Positions 1 to 12,300 of a stretch of 64,000 bases of DNA are shown here, piece after piece. This DNA comes from Epiperipatus broadwayi (Eukaryota > Onychophora > Udeonychophora > Euonychophora > Peripatidae). The stretch lies in the NCBI GenBank assembly GCA_028023455.1, contig JAQFVV010006452.1, forward strand, positions 858,501 to 922,500, read 5' to 3'. The translations under genes and the position numbers were made by a program. Each line of letters opens with the position of its first letter. Position 1 is the stretch's first letter. The notes under the pieces were generated by a model. That model saw only the letters and a program-made list of their open reading frames with translations, had not been told where the DNA came from and made no database searches.

Positions 1-294
1 TGCCTGGCAGCCTAATTGAGGGTATGCTATTTTATAGATCACTTGAGAGGCTTGATCTTTTTCTATTTTATCTTTGGAATTATTAATTAGTCCGTCAGTG
101 TTAGGAGGTGTTCTGAAGCTAAATTTAAAAGCATTAGTCAATTTTTTAGTAATTTTTGAAGTTACAATAGGTATAAATGGAATAGTTAAGTATGTCATAT
201 TGTCTTTAGGCTGTTTATTATTGAGTTTTCTATAAAATGTTTTTATTCTCTGATGGACAATACTGGGTTTAAAGCCTACGTGGTCATTTCCTTT
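1..294 (-). pseudogene. Penelope-like element, C-terminal linker running into GIY-YIG domain (partial)
   Basis: Read on the minus strand, a 98-codon open frame runs from a stop just above 294 down to the window edge. It contains P-F-I-P-I-V-T-S-K-I, then a basic stretch, F-R-T-P-P-N-T-D-G and finally S-Q-V-I-Y-K-I. This order is typical of the linker between reverse transcriptase and GIY-YIG endonuclease in Penelope-like retroelements. The cysteine positions expected after Y-K-I look partly replaced (A-Y-P-Q-L-G-C), so the copy is probably decaying. The rest of the endonuclease lies outside the window. No start codon is present, so it is a fragment of a larger polyprotein. Family assignment is by motif only. 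Confidence 0.7.
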
Positions 295-300
295 TTATTG

Positions 301-1467
301 GTAAAGGAAAAACAATTTACGGCTATGTATATAAAATTAATAATAACCATGAAATCAGTAACAATAAAAATATTATAATGATTATTCATTATATTTTAGC
401 ATATTTTTTATTTTAAAATCAGTACATCAAATTTATCTAGCCAATCCATATTAGCCCTTCAATTTGATCATTTTAGAAGAAAATAAATAAATATACATTT
501 ATTAATTACAATTGAATAGCTCAACTGGAATGACTGTGGATGATTATCTATATAAAAGGTTAATCTTAAGTTTTTTGTGATTTGATAAAAAATATTCATG
601 ACTCACCTGGCTTGGACTTATAGCCTTGGTCATGGATATGGAAGCACTGACTATTACAACATATTTTTCTTTTCTGGTGTACAAAAATCGTTAAATACTT
701 AAATTCCGCAGGATATTTTCAGTTTAAAAAATAATATAAAATAAAATAGCAAAAAATTAAACCCTAAGCTAATTATGAAAACATTTGTGATATAAAAATT
801 ATTTATGTATTTCTAAGTTTTTTTTATGTATATTTATATGTTGTTTGAAAAAGTCTGAGAAAAATTTAAAAACTAAGTAATTATAAAAATGTATCTGAAT
901 CATCATAAATGGGGGGGAAATATTTTCTGTCTTCCTTGAGTTGTGAGGAAATCTTTAGTTATAGAAAGCAGGAAATATTTAATAACAATATTGCTGATCA
1001 CATGTCATATTCATCTGTATATTTGTTAATCTTATTATTATTCAAGAAATTGAAAATGTTGCCTTAAGAACCTATAGAATTGATTTTCATTATTAAAAAG
1101 TGCTGTTGTATCTACAGGTAATATTTGTGGTAATTATTTTGATGAATTATTTATATTTAAAAAGTGGTATTTTTTTTTATATAATAAAATATAATTTATA
1201 AGCAAAAACATATCAGTATATATTCTTGTTATTAATTTAATTCTATAATGATAAATAGCTTATTAAAAAATAAAACATTATCTATAATTTATTACTGTAA
1301 AAATAAATAAATAATGTAAACCTTTTTGCTATATATATATATGGCAGCGAACGAAAAGGTGATAATTGAATAACCCACTTATTACCTGTTTGAGATCTTT
1401 TAGGAAACGAAGTAGAAAAAATTGCTGATACTCATTATTATTATGTGATTATTTAGATGGTAAACAA
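301..1467. other. AT-rich spacer, no gene seen
   Basis: Very AT-rich DNA with A and T runs and a G8 run near 909. No coding, RNA or repeat-family match was recognised. Confidence 0.5.
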
Positions 1468-1484
1468 TCATAAGTGGGCTAATT

Positions 1485-1603
1485 GTCAAGCGTTGTTAGC
1501 CAAAAGGTCAGCACAGCCGCCTTGCAAGCAAGCAGTTGGTTGCAGACGGTTGTTGCAGGTTTGCCTCCCAACCGATGCTATGACATATGAAAAAAAAAAA
1601 AAA
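1485..1603 (+). mobile_element. tRNA-derived SINE, long-arm subfamily
   Basis: Begins gtcaagcgttgttagcc, a tRNA-like A-box region, and contains an anticodon-arm-like gccttgcaagc, a B-box-like segment and gatgctatgacatatg, then ends in poly-A. The 5' agcgttg and 3' cgatgct can pair as an acceptor stem. An exact-length 17-bp TSD with one mismatch flanks it (1468-1484 and 1604-1620, tcataagtgggctaatt against tcataggtgggctaatt). The head carries an extra segment of about 20 bp after the anticodon arm that is absent from the copy at 59385. Related copies lie at 20459, 32744, 35697, 38896, 48607, 54259 and 59385. Confidence 0.88.
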
Positions 1604-1620
1604 TCATAGGTGGGCTAATT

Positions 1621-2514
1621 ATCAATATGAATGTGACAGTGTTGGCAATATAATTGTTTTATTTATAAGTTTAAAATTAGATGATATCTTCTTAGGTTTG
1701 TGGGATCTTTTAACCGAGATATAACGGGGGGGGGGTTCTGAAAGTAGAATGAAAAAAATGTGTGTCCGAATGATTTAATTTTTTTTGTATTTAGAATCAT
1801 CACTAGCATAAACAGTAGTATTTTGTCCTAGGGACAGATGGAGAGAGCAGTCACATCACAAATTTATCCATTTCTCCACTCGATTTTTTCATTGCTGAGG
1901 GTTTCAATTCCAAATATCTTTTTCTATGTCTTACATTATCTAGCAATGTCAATCATAACAATCATATAGGCAAAATCATAAGAATCATAACAAACAAGAA
2001 TAAAAATCATAGACTTCATATTATAGAAAGTATAAAGTCATTAACAAAATCAGAGACATGGAAAAAGAGGATGTTAAAACATATACAAATTTTTGATCTA
2101 AGCTGCCATTTAATGATAGCTTTTTATTTAGATGCATAAAACTATAGATTACTGACAAACCAAGTAAGATTGTATGAAAAGGAAGAAGGAAAAAGTAAAG
2201 ATACTATAAAACAAAAAATGTTGAAAATGTAAGTTGAATTAAATTCATTATAAATAATAATAAAAATTATGAAGATTGAATTATATATTAAAATGGCAAT
2301 AATAATTTTTCAACTTAATAAAGGTTGAAGCATAAACTTACTAAAATTGGGCTTTATTTAGTTCTAATATATGTTTCATCAGGTTCTATTTATGTGATTC
2401 GTCAGAACAAACAACATTTTTAAATTATCAGAGAAGATTTCAATGCTAAAACTGGGAATGAGTGAAAGATGAAAGCACTGTAAATGAATAAATATGAAGA
2501 AAAAATTAAGAAAT
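1621..2514. other. AT-rich spacer, no gene seen
   Basis: Contains a G10 run near 1726-1735. Otherwise there are no recognisable genes or repeats. Confidence 0.5.
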
Positions 2515-2632
2515 AGCATGGATAGTTGAGGGTCATGTGAAAGTCTGAAGTCAAATCCCACATTACATATTGGAGTGTAGATATGAAAAAGCCTATACTG
2601 TGAAAAAAAAATCATATATTTAAAAAAAATGT
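2515..2632 (+). repeat. Family C repeat, fragment without ribozyme
   Basis: Carries the family C segment tagttgagggtcatgtgaaag, followed by a TTACATATTGGAGTG-type stretch and a CCTATACTGTG-type stretch. It matches 47875-47985 and 48365-48470. The hammerhead-bearing part of the unit is missing. Confidence 0.65.
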
Positions 2633-2744
2633 GTATAATATGAAATCTTTTTTTAATAAAAATTTAAAACAGAAATGGTCATTTAAGTATCCAAATGAAA
2701 ATATAGCAGAGATGGATTATTATATTTTTGCTAATAAAAAATGT

Positions 2745-2945
2745 ATTTGAACTCAGACTTTCAAGCCATTTCACTATCCACACTATCTCATACTACTGAT
2801 ACACATGATCACATACATGCAGAAAAGATAAATAATCACCAATATATGTATTTTGTGCTAAACCAGCACTAATCAATTGGTTCATATTACCATCTCCTAT
2901 ACATATATATAATCAGTGCATAGTATATTGTATATTGAGATGATT
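2745..2945 (-). repeat. Family C repeat fragment with decayed hammerhead
   Basis: Matches the family C unit in the orientation whose ribozyme reads on the minus strand. The minus strand keeps a perfect stem II, GUGCU-gguuu-AGCAC, but the core reads UUGAUUA and AAAA instead of CUGAUGA and GAAA. A cleavage-competent ribozyme is unlikely here. Confidence 0.68.
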
Positions 2946-3960
2946 TTATTCTAAGATATGTTAATAGATTTCTCAATAGACAGAAATCTTGTGGTGCAAA
3001 TATTTTTTCTTTGCCTGGTTGTTCATTTTTTATAATAAAATTCAACTTATTATATTTAATGCATTGACTTTTCTTATTGAAATGCAGATTAAGAAAGTCT
3101 CAACCTAAAATCAGGGGATTTTTATATTTTTTTTCCTAATGATGAAACATTTAAGTCATTCACTTAGATACTGTTCCTATAGTTTCACTCAAATATAATC
3201 AGTTGCTATTATCTCTGTTATAAAGAATTAAATTCCATTCTGATAAAAAGTTATTGAATTGCAGCAGAATTTATTAAATAAAAATGTTCCTTAACTTTGC
3301 AATAAATAAATAGTTTTTTTAAAAATTAATAATAAAAAATATTAAAATAAATCTGAAAATAAAAATACATATTAAAATCATAATATAAACAAAATACAAA
3401 CATATCTTATATATTTATTTATTTAATATAAAATATTCTAATTTTAAAAAAATACTTATTGAAGTAATTATATATATAATATTTCAAATATATATGATTT
3501 AATATTATTTAAATTGTATAAACATTAAGCACATATATAGACATACACACACTAAATAATAATTGACAAATATGTTTATTGTATTTTTTGTTAAATTCAT
3601 TCAGTAAAATAAAAAATACTAATAAACAAATTTATTAATACATATTTTAATCTATTTAATCTTTCTAATAATAAAATATTAATTTTATTATGATATACAA
3701 TTTAATATACTATCTATTAAGAAAAATTCAAATTAAAAAATTCATGTTGTTATCTTATATTACAATAGATTATCAATAACTATTTATTAATATTGTAAAC
3801 TATTGATTATTTTAAAACAATTAAAAAATAAGTAAACCAACATTTTTCTTAGGAATATAATGATTCCAGCTGTATTTTTATATTGGACTATTTCCATCAT
3901 CTAATATGTGTGTTGAATGTCTTTAGAAATATTTAATTTTATTTAAATATTCCAAATGCA
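2946..3960. other. AT-rich spacer, no gene seen
   Basis: Extremely AT-rich, especially 3300-3830. Nothing recognisable. Confidence 0.5.
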
Positions 3961-3962
3961 TT

Positions 3963-4113
3963 CAACTGTTAGTAATATCACAGCAAACAGGTTAGTATAT
4001 GCACCAACTGTTAGTAATATTACAGCAAACAACTGTTAGTAATATCACAGCAAACAGGTTAGTATATGCACTAACTGTTAGTAATATCACAGCAATCAGG
4101 TTAGTATATGCAC
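3963..4113 (+). repeat. 42-bp tandem repeat, about 3.5 copies
   Basis: Copies of a unit beginning caactgttagtaatatcac and ending gttagtatatgcac start at 3963, 4005 (truncated after about 25 bp), 4030 and 4072. Full units are spaced 42 bp apart. Copies differ by only a few bases, so the array is recent or homogenised. Confidence 0.9.
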
Positions 4114-4200
4114 AATGTTTTGAAAGGTATTTGTCTCCCCTCTTCTTCAGATGTTGCTGGCCTGACCAGTGACAGTACTAGCATGGGATTTGAACCTGGT
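4114..4200 (-). repeat. Possible SINE fragment with B-box-like motif
   Basis: The minus strand contains accaggttcaaatcccatg, close to a tRNA B box, followed by a moderately GC-rich tail that abuts the 42-bp array. No A box or TSD was found, so this is tentative. Confidence 0.3.
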
Positions 4201-4407
4201 CGTTAAATTTTTGATTATTGAATTTTAAGGTAATGCTCTAATATATATTAACAATAATTACTATTGTCCTATGCTTAGAATATGAAAATATTGAGAGTAC
4301 ATTTCATAAGAAATTTAAGTTACTGTGAAATATATCTTTAAAGTTAATATCAGAGAGTACAAACTTTAAGTGCTCTTGTTTACAATTAGATTTATTATAC
4401 TTATTTA

Positions 4408-5220
4408 TAATAACGTGAAAGCTAAACACCTTCAAACAGATACTAAACATGCTTACGTGACAGCCAATCAGATGGAATAATGACATCACATGGGACTCTA
4501 AATTCTAAAACACAAGCCAGAACTATTAAAAAAAGATGGGACCCATCTTAATCTATGCCTCAATTTTATTTAAATAAGCCAGACTCAAGCATTTTGAACT
4601 AAGAGTGTGAAGCTTAAATATCTTCACATTTAATCCACTAAATATTATATATATAAATTAACAATGCAAAATCATCCGATTTACAATGAAGCAATATTTT
4701 TAAATCTAATGAAATGATATTAATAAATGTAAATATATCAAATTTAAGCGTAAACAGATAATATTATAATAACATGAAAGCTAAACACCCTTAAACAGAT
4801 ACGTTTTAAACATGCTTTCACGTTATTATAATATTATCTGTTTATTCTTAAATTTGATATATTTACATTTATTAATATCATTTCATTAGATTTAAAAATA
4901 TTGCTTCGTTGTAAATCAGATGATTTCACGTTGTTAATTTATATATATAATATTTAGTGGATTAAATGTGAAGGTATTCAAGCTTCACACTCTTAGTTCA
5001 AAATGCTTGAGTCTGGCTTATTTAAATAAAATTGAGGCATAGATTAAGATGGGTCCCATCTTTTTCTAATAGTTCTGGCTTGTGTTTTAGAATTTAGAGT
5101 CCCATGTGATGTCATTATTCCATCTGATTAGCTGTCACGTAAGCATGTTTAAAGCATATCTCTTTGAAGGTGTTTAGCTTTCACGTTATTATAATATTAT
5201 CTGTTTACGCTTAAATTTGA
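4408..5220. mobile_element. Family E palindromic/tandem element with 12-bp TSD
   Basis: Large inverted repeat centred near 4800: 4409-4797 pairs with 4803-5191. The right part also repeats its own start 360 bp later (ctttcacgttattataata at about 4814 and 5174), so one inverted and about 1.1 tandem units are present. A perfect 12-bp TSD, tatacttattta, lies at 4396-4407 and 5221-5232. Architecture and TSD length match the hammerhead-bearing families A and D. I searched both strands by eye and found no CUGANGA...GAAA core. The minus-strand segment acacaagccagaacta resembles the stem II/GAAA part of family A, which may be a remnant or chance. Confidence 0.82.
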
Positions 5221-5232
5221 TATACTTATTTA

Positions 5233-5925
5233 TGTAATGCTGTGCTATGATCAATTTTTTTGACTCAATAATGAGTTTGATATATATATAAACAAATTTA
5301 TATATATATATCAGTTACAAATTAGCTTATGGTGTGACTGCCACCTTCAAAAACACAATATTAAACACAGATTCACTTATACATTTTATGGAGCCTAAAC
5401 AGTGAGTAAAATAAGTAGAATTGTGTTGAGGAACAATGGGTTCAAAAGATTGATTTATTTAGTAATAATCAAATACTTTTGTAAACTAAAAATTTTAAAC
5501 ATTGTATATATCTGATTTCCAAGATAAAATTATGTTAATGCTTAAAACATCTAAATATGCATATATTTGTTTTATTTTGTTATACTTTTTAAATAGTTAG
5601 AAAGTCTTTCAAGATGTTTAATAAGGTGAATTAATGTAAAAGCCTAAATAAAAGTTATTTAGGTGAAAAGATTGTTTTCATTCAATCAGTGACTAATAGT
5701 ATTGTCGATATGTGAGTATAACTGGTTGAAGTATATAAAAAATAGAATGAAGAGTAATCCCTCAATACATGTCCTAATAAAAACATGATATATCAAATTT
5801 CTAAGACTCAATACCAATTAAAATTTATTTGTTTAAAAACAGATGCCATGGTTGAATAATAAAAAATTATAAGTTCTCTTTGCAAACTAAAAACACACTC
5901 TGATAAATGACTGTCAGAATATCTT
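5233..5925. other. AT-rich spacer, no gene seen
   Basis: A short (TA)n tract near 5279-5312. No gene recognised. Confidence 0.5.
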
Positions 5926-6425
5926 CAATGTTAATGTTAATATTAAAAGGAAATATGCCTATGTGTTTGAAAAAAAAGTTTTTAATAAATGTGCTTTACC
6001 AGTTTTTACTAATGGATCTGAAATTTGAATAAAATAGAAGAGCAATATAGAGACTTAAGACCACTCAAAAAATTATGGAGATATGCATGTTGAGAATAAC
6101 AAGAAGAGATTGAAAATGCAAGTATATGGCTAAGAGAACAAACAGATTGTTACTGACATTGTCGAAAGAATTAAAAGTCTAAAGTGAAGTTGGGCTGGAT
6201 ACATTGCTCAAAAAGATGATAATATATGGATAATTGAAATCTTAAACTGGTTTCTAAGAGATTGTAAAAGACCCAGAAAAAGACAACATTGAGATGGATA
6301 GATGAAATAAGAAAGTGTGCAGGGGTGATGTGGAGAAGAGAGGCTAGAGATCAGAGAAGATGGATTGAACTTGGGAAAACCTTCATCCTGCAGTGGATTG
6401 ATAATGATTGAAGATGATACCTTCA
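5926..6425 (+). pseudogene. RTE-type LINE, decayed 3' end
   Basis: About 500 bp aligning by eye with 23890-24370, the C-terminal region and 3' tail of the better-preserved RTE element. Shared stretches include aaaggaaatatgcctatgtg, ggctggatacattgct, agtgtgcaggggtgatgtgg and the ending tgcagtggattgataatg. Stops and frameshifts interrupt the frame, and the reverse transcriptase catalytic part is absent. It is a 5'-truncated dead copy. Confidence 0.87.
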
Positions 6426-6674
6426 ATTCCAATAATATTTTTTAAAAGATTTAATTATAAATACAAATTTTTAATCTTAAAAAAATGATTTTTTTTATCA
6501 TTTTTGTCTAAATCATTAGCTACTGATTAGCAAAAATAAAATTATATTCATCATGAAAGTATTCTGGAAACAGAAAAATTGTTTGAGAACCAAACTCATA
6601 ATTTACCACATGCAAGAATTAAAATATTGTTGTAAAACTACAAATTCATTTCAGAGATTTAGAGATGACTCCAT

Positions 6675-6990
6675 ATATGTGCATTCGAAACACCGGTCTC
6701 TTAGGCAGAGAAGAACATACTCGGAGAGTATGTATGCCCAAACGATAGCTATAAAGTATATAACTAGCGTTTGGGCATACATACTCTCCAAGTATGTTCT
6801 TCTCTGCCTAAGAGACCAGTGTTTCGAATGCACATATTCGAACCCAGTTCAAATGGTGCCCCACATTGGGCACCATTTGAACCATTTCGAATGTGTGCAT
6901 TCGAAATACTGGTCTCTTAGGCAGAGAAGAACATACTCGGAGAGTATGTATGCCCAAACAATAGCTATAAAGTATATAACTAGCGTTACA
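6675..6990. repeat. Nested palindromes built on a 75-bp unit
   Basis: The unit from tatgtgcattcgaaacac to tgtatgcccaaacg occurs forward (6675-6742), inverted (6768-6842) and forward again (6890-6960). A second palindrome, ttcaaatggtgccc against gggcaccatttgaa, sits between copies two and three at about 6849-6881. The three unit copies are nearly identical. Only chance open frames cross this region. It may be the end of an LTR-type element, or a hairpin repeat. Confidence 0.85.
6858..6875 (-). other. Possible retroelement primer-binding-site-like sequence
   Basis: The minus strand reads TGGTGCCCAATGTGGGGC. This differs from a TGGCGCCCAACGTGGGGC-type primer-binding site only at two CpG positions. 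The sequence is part of a palindrome and no clear LTR end (CA) precedes it, so this could be coincidence. Confidence 0.28.
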
Positions 6991-8440
6991 TTTCCAGGAC
7001 ATAGCCTCTTCTCGGCTGTTGAGTTCAACACCAAATCCAAAGCACTTTTTTGTTTGTGTATAAACACGGGCGCCAGCTGTTTATTCTAAAAGAATACTGA
7101 AAGAATAGACAATGCACTTTGAACAGTGGCCACTAACTCAACACCTAAATCCATGACTAGCTCAGCTGTTTGTAATCACTAATAGATTATACTTCATTAG
7201 CAGTTAAAAGAATTGATAAAAGAATTGTAAAAGGAATTTATAAAAGAGATTGATAAAAGAATTTGGTAAAAGAATTGATAAAAAGAATTGACCAACAAAT
7301 AAAGTTTAATTTTAAAGACAATTTATTAACTAACATTTATTTACTAAATTTAAACATTTTATAATTCTAATAAAAACACACACATATTTTTAAATTAACA
7401 TTTCTAAACTAGTTTAAATATTCTTGTATATTTTCATAACCGAACACGGTATTTATCTAATTTAACCAATAATATTGATATAAGGATCACGCACATATTA
7501 ACTCATGCGCACTCATAATAATAATAAAGTATTACATAGCATTTGAAATTTAAACACACATATCAATAGTTCATTTATGTATAATATTGAGTTCATATAA
7601 TTAGACTCTTGGAGGATTTGCATGAATTAATGAAATGCAATGGCTATTACAGTATAAACGAAAATAAGCAAATGTTTTACCTAAGATTTTGAACGTAGAT
7701 TTAACACTTTGTTTTCTTCTTGTTTGTTGTTTCTTCCAGTATGAATGGTTCCAGTATGAATGCTTCCAGCTGGCTGGGATATTTCCTTGATGAGTTTCCT
7801 TATTATTCACGATTATTACTATTGGAGACAATTAGATACTGACGGAGATTTTCTAAGTTGTTACATTGACATTATTTCACAGGCAGATCTTGCTGTTTTC
7901 ATCGGACTTTTTAGGCTGTGGAGAGGCGTGAATTCCCAAAATCTTCTCAATACTGCATTTTGTTTGTTAACTGACTCAATTAATTTCTGAACTGCACTAC
8001 TCAATTACTTTTGTGAACTGATCTGTCTCAACTAATTTGTGAACTGAACTGTCTCAACTAATTTGTGAACTGAACTGTCTCAACTGATTGTCCGATAAAA
8101 ATATTCAGTATTTATACCGACGACGTGTTGTCCCTTTCATATCCTCCAGAAAATATCTGTTGTCGAAATTCTTTAGCAATTAATCCTTTGATAAACATGT
8201 TTTGGAAAATTGTTTAATTAGTAATAGCCATGCAGAATGTTGTTTTATATTTTAATTAATTAATAGCCATTGCCGTGTTTTTTTAATGATAATCTTCTTT
8301 AACTTCCTTTTATAACCCTTAGTTTAATTTCTCTAATGAAACACCCCTCTCCCCTTCTGAAATTAACGATAGAAAACTATTTGATTTTTATCTTTTTCAA
8401 AAACAAACTGAATAAACTCTTCAACATTTAATTTTATATT
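6991..8440. other. LTR-like or unclassified region, no coding capacity recognised
   Basis: Somewhat less AT-rich than its surroundings, with the 26-bp tandem repeats listed separately and a TATA-like tatttataccg near 8111. If the primer-site-like motif at 6858-6875 is real, this could be an LTR on the minus strand. No terminal repeats or coding domains were found. Confidence 0.25.
8024..8089 (+). repeat. 26-bp tandem repeat
   Basis: Starts at 8024, 8050 and 8076 with tgtctcaactaatttgtgaa. The third copy is partial. The neighbouring 7978-8020 is a more diverged copy. Confidence 0.85.
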
Positions 8441-8504
8441 TTTCTTTAACGAAAGATTATTTTAATAATATAATTTTAGATAAAATTATATGTGCCTATA
8501 TCAA

Positions 8505-8538
8505 TATATATATATATATATATATATATTGATATATA

Positions 8539-8584
<46 letters not shown>
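8505..8584. repeat. (TA)n microsatellite
   Basis: Interrupted run of TA dinucleotides of about 80 bp, with short breaks at gatatatatgaa. Confidence 0.95.
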
Positions 8585-8587
<3 letters not shown>

Positions 8588-8914
8588 TCAATTCATCAGC
8601 CATTTATTCACACATAAAATTAACTAACCATAACATCAATTTTAATAAAACATATATTCTGGCAAAAATTGAACAATATGACCAGAGATTGCTAAGAGAA
8701 ACTATACAGATTTTTAAAAGACCTAAGGGCATAATGAAAAGTGTTAATTGAAGAAAATTAATAATAGTTAGAAATCACCATGTACATTCTTATGATTTGA
8801 GAAAGATGCTCTAAGAAAAATATTTGTTATTGTACTGAAATGTCAGTTATTTAGCTATTATATTTTCTACTATATGGAAGCTTCCCAGAAATGTATATAC
8901 TATGAATAAATATA

Positions 8915-9380
8915 AGATTTGAAATACCAGGTACTCTTATACCTGGAGCCCAATTGTAAATATAGGGGATTTGAACTCAGAATTTTCAAGCCACTTCAAC
9001 CATCCACACTATCTCATATTACCGATACACATGATCACACACATGCAGAAAAGATAAATAATCACCAATATACATACTTTGTGCTGAACCAGCACTCATC
9101 AGTTAGTCCAGATTATCATCTCCCATACATATATACAATCAGTGCTCAGTTTATATTAAGATAGCAAATTCTTATACTTCAATGGACAGGCATACATATA
9201 TTGTATATATTTATGGGAGATGATAATCTGAATCAACTGATGAGTGTTTGTTCAGCACAAAATACATATATTGGTGATTATTTATTTTTTCTGCATGTGT
9301 GTGGTCATGTGTATCAGTAATATGAAATAGTGTGGATGGTTGGAGTGGCTTGAAAAATCTGAGTTTAAATCCCCTATGTT
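8915..9380. mobile_element. Family C palindromic element with 17-bp TSD
   Basis: Two inverted family C arms (about 8930-9165 and 9185-9375) flanked by a perfect 17-bp TSD, tactatgaataaatata, at 8898-8914 and 9381-9397. Both arms carry the hammerhead region. The minus-strand copy in the left arm keeps CUGAUGA and GUGCU-gguuc-AGCAC, and the plus-strand copy in the right arm (about 9226-9290) keeps CUGAUGA. In both the GAAA box has become AAAG or AAAA. It is a complete insertion with decayed ribozymes. Confidence 0.9.
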
Positions 9381-9397
9381 TACTATGAATAAATATA

Positions 9398-12300
9398 TAA
9401 TTATAATAAAAATTTAATAAAAATGGGAATGTGGTTGCACATAAATTAAAGATTGTTCATTTATATGTATATTAGATGGTTGCAACTAAGAATAGAAGGT
9501 GAATTAATAATATTTTTGTAGTGCCCTTTATTTTACTGTAAAAATGATTTTAAAAAAAGAAAGAGATCAAATAATGGGTTTCCATAAAGTTGGAATATGT
9601 AATATTTTATCACATTAATTTAAACTGTTGCTTTTTTAAAATCATCAATAGATTCTGTCAGGATTCTTAAATTGTATTTTTCCAAAGTCAGGATTTTCTA
9701 TGCTCATATAAACAAGTAAAAGGGCTTTCTATGGGTTCTTCTCTATAGTCTGTATTTGCTGATATCTTCATGAATAATTTTGAAAATCAAGTTTTAAATG
9801 CAACTAGTAAGAGAGCTTCTATTTGATTTAGATATGAGATAACACATTTGTTATATGGCCTCATGGTGTTGATGCTTTGAATTTTTTTCTTATTTTTTAA
9901 TGGGTAATTAAGCTATGATGAAAGTTGAATATAACAAAACATTTAATTTCTATATGTTTTAATTATTAAAAAAACTTGATAGCTCTTTGATATCTTAATT
10001 TTTAATTTCATCATCATCTTCTTTATCATATAATCTGTGATGAAAAGTTTTTTGATAATAGCGTATATATTTTTCTGATAAGGATTTTTTTCTGATAAGG
10101 ATCATTTTGCTAATGAAGTAACCCTAACTAAAAAACTCTACTTTCTAATAGTTACAGTGAAAACATTTATATGTAAAAATTACATAGCATTGATACTAAA
10201 GAGAAAAAGATGGTAAAGTTGAAAAATATTCATCTAATTACAGAGTTATTTTATCTTATTTTGCAGGGGTTACTGGTAATAATAATAAACGACTTTCTAA
10301 TTTCAATATTAAGATTATTTTTTCCATTAGCAGAAGACTTTGTGATTTTTTTTCCATAAGCCTAAAGGTGTCTATAAAATTTCATGTAATTCCCAAGAAA
10401 CTATATGAATCAATCAAATAGACATATTGATGTCAGAGTAGGCAGCATAAAAATGCTTTCACATAAAAATTAATTACATCAGTTTTCAAATCATATTTTT
10501 TAAAAATTGATCATACTCTAATTCTAAAATATTAGTTATCTTGGAAAAATATGATTTAGAAATTATAAATGAATCTATTAAAATTTTTAAAAAGCCAAAT
10601 TCTTTAAATAAATGTGATGAAGTAAAGCATATTTCCGTTTATGAAAGCTCATTATTTTATTTCTTTATTCTTCTAAAGTCATTTATAATAATTCAGCTGA
10701 CTGTAAAACAAAAGGAAATACAATGTTTGACCATTTAAACTTCTTTATATCAATAATTTTAATTTCTGTGATAAAATTGTGATCTTTAGGATCTATATAA
10801 TTATACTGGATGATAAATAAAGAAGTTTCCCTTGGCAACAGTTTGAGATTGTTGATTGGGATTGTCTAAGTGTTGACTGGATTTTAATGATGTAATATAT
10901 ATATATATGAATGAATGTTTTTTTTTAATTCACAAATAATCACAATCAATTTTTTACTTGAGACACAGCAGTTTTTCATTACAACCTTAACTTTGATAAA
11001 TAAATGTGATTTCATTGACATATTGTCAATCTAATGAAGACCTTTCTAGGGGTTTTAGACATTTTAAACAAGATTCATCTACTAGATAGAATAATTTCTC
11101 TATGCAGAAACCTAACACATAGTATGATCCAAAAAAAAGTATATATATGTTCATGTCTCACAGCCAAACAAGAAACTGTTGTTACAATTTACTTAACTTT
11201 ATTAATTTTTTAGAGCTTTGAAAGAAGAAAAAATATAGTCATCAAATATTACAATTCAAAGTGTATTCTTTCTTAATTAATTTTAATATTTTACTTAATT
11301 GAATTTGTTTATAATACACAAAATAATCATTTATAATATGTTTGTTATGTATTGGTCAATAATAAGGATCTCTTTCAAAGTTGATATATAAATGTAAGAC
11401 AAATAATATAAATATGATGGTTATAATATTTATTTTATTTCATTAACTTATAATTAGCTTTGATAATTGAAAGGATTATCAAAAATTTTAAAAAATTCAC
11501 TTACTCTAACTATAAAATTAAAATGTTTTTTCAATAATCTATAAAGTATAATTTGAGTGTAATTTAGGAGTTCATTAGATTGATTAAACTGATGATTTAT
11601 TAGGAGTATCGAATATAATTGTCATGATATTATGAAAAAGAAGAATTAGTAAATATTCAATAATTATTTTAGGAAAATTTAAATTATTTAAAATAAGTTG
11701 CCTTATATTACCTCATAAAAATAAAAAAACTATTGAAATGATTTTAAATAATGTGTTGTCTTACTGAAAATAATATTTATGTCGTAAATAAAAAAATACA
11801 ATTCATAACTTCATATTACAAACAATTTATTCATTTATAAAAATAAAATATACTAAATGCTAGTGTATATAGATCATGCATGACATATATATTGTTTGAA
11901 AAGAATTTGAATTAATAATTACATATATTTTTGGAAATGAATAATATGGATAAACTATTATATATATAATATATCTATATAATTATTTAATCATCTACTT
12001 ACCTATATACCTACCCTACCTACAGACCTACTTACCTACCTGCCTATCTATCTATTTATCTTTTTAAATTTAAAAGTTTTTTTTTTGTTTTTTACTTAAT
12101 AATCCAACAAATTTTGCACAAATCTTGATGAATTTTGTATGATTTTCTTTCTTTTCTTTTTTTTTGCAGAATTGCAATACAAAATAACATTTAAAAAATA
12201 AAATCATAAATAATTAAGAAAAGGCTAATCAAGCTTTTAAAATAGTGTAATTTCAAGAAGCAATAAGATATTAATCTATATAAAAATTAATATGACATGA

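Noticed and set aside
6553-7089. 178-codon open frame as a gene
   Set aside because: It translates the nested palindromes at 6675-6990, giving the same peptide twice and similar frames on the other strand. Palindromic DNA explains it.
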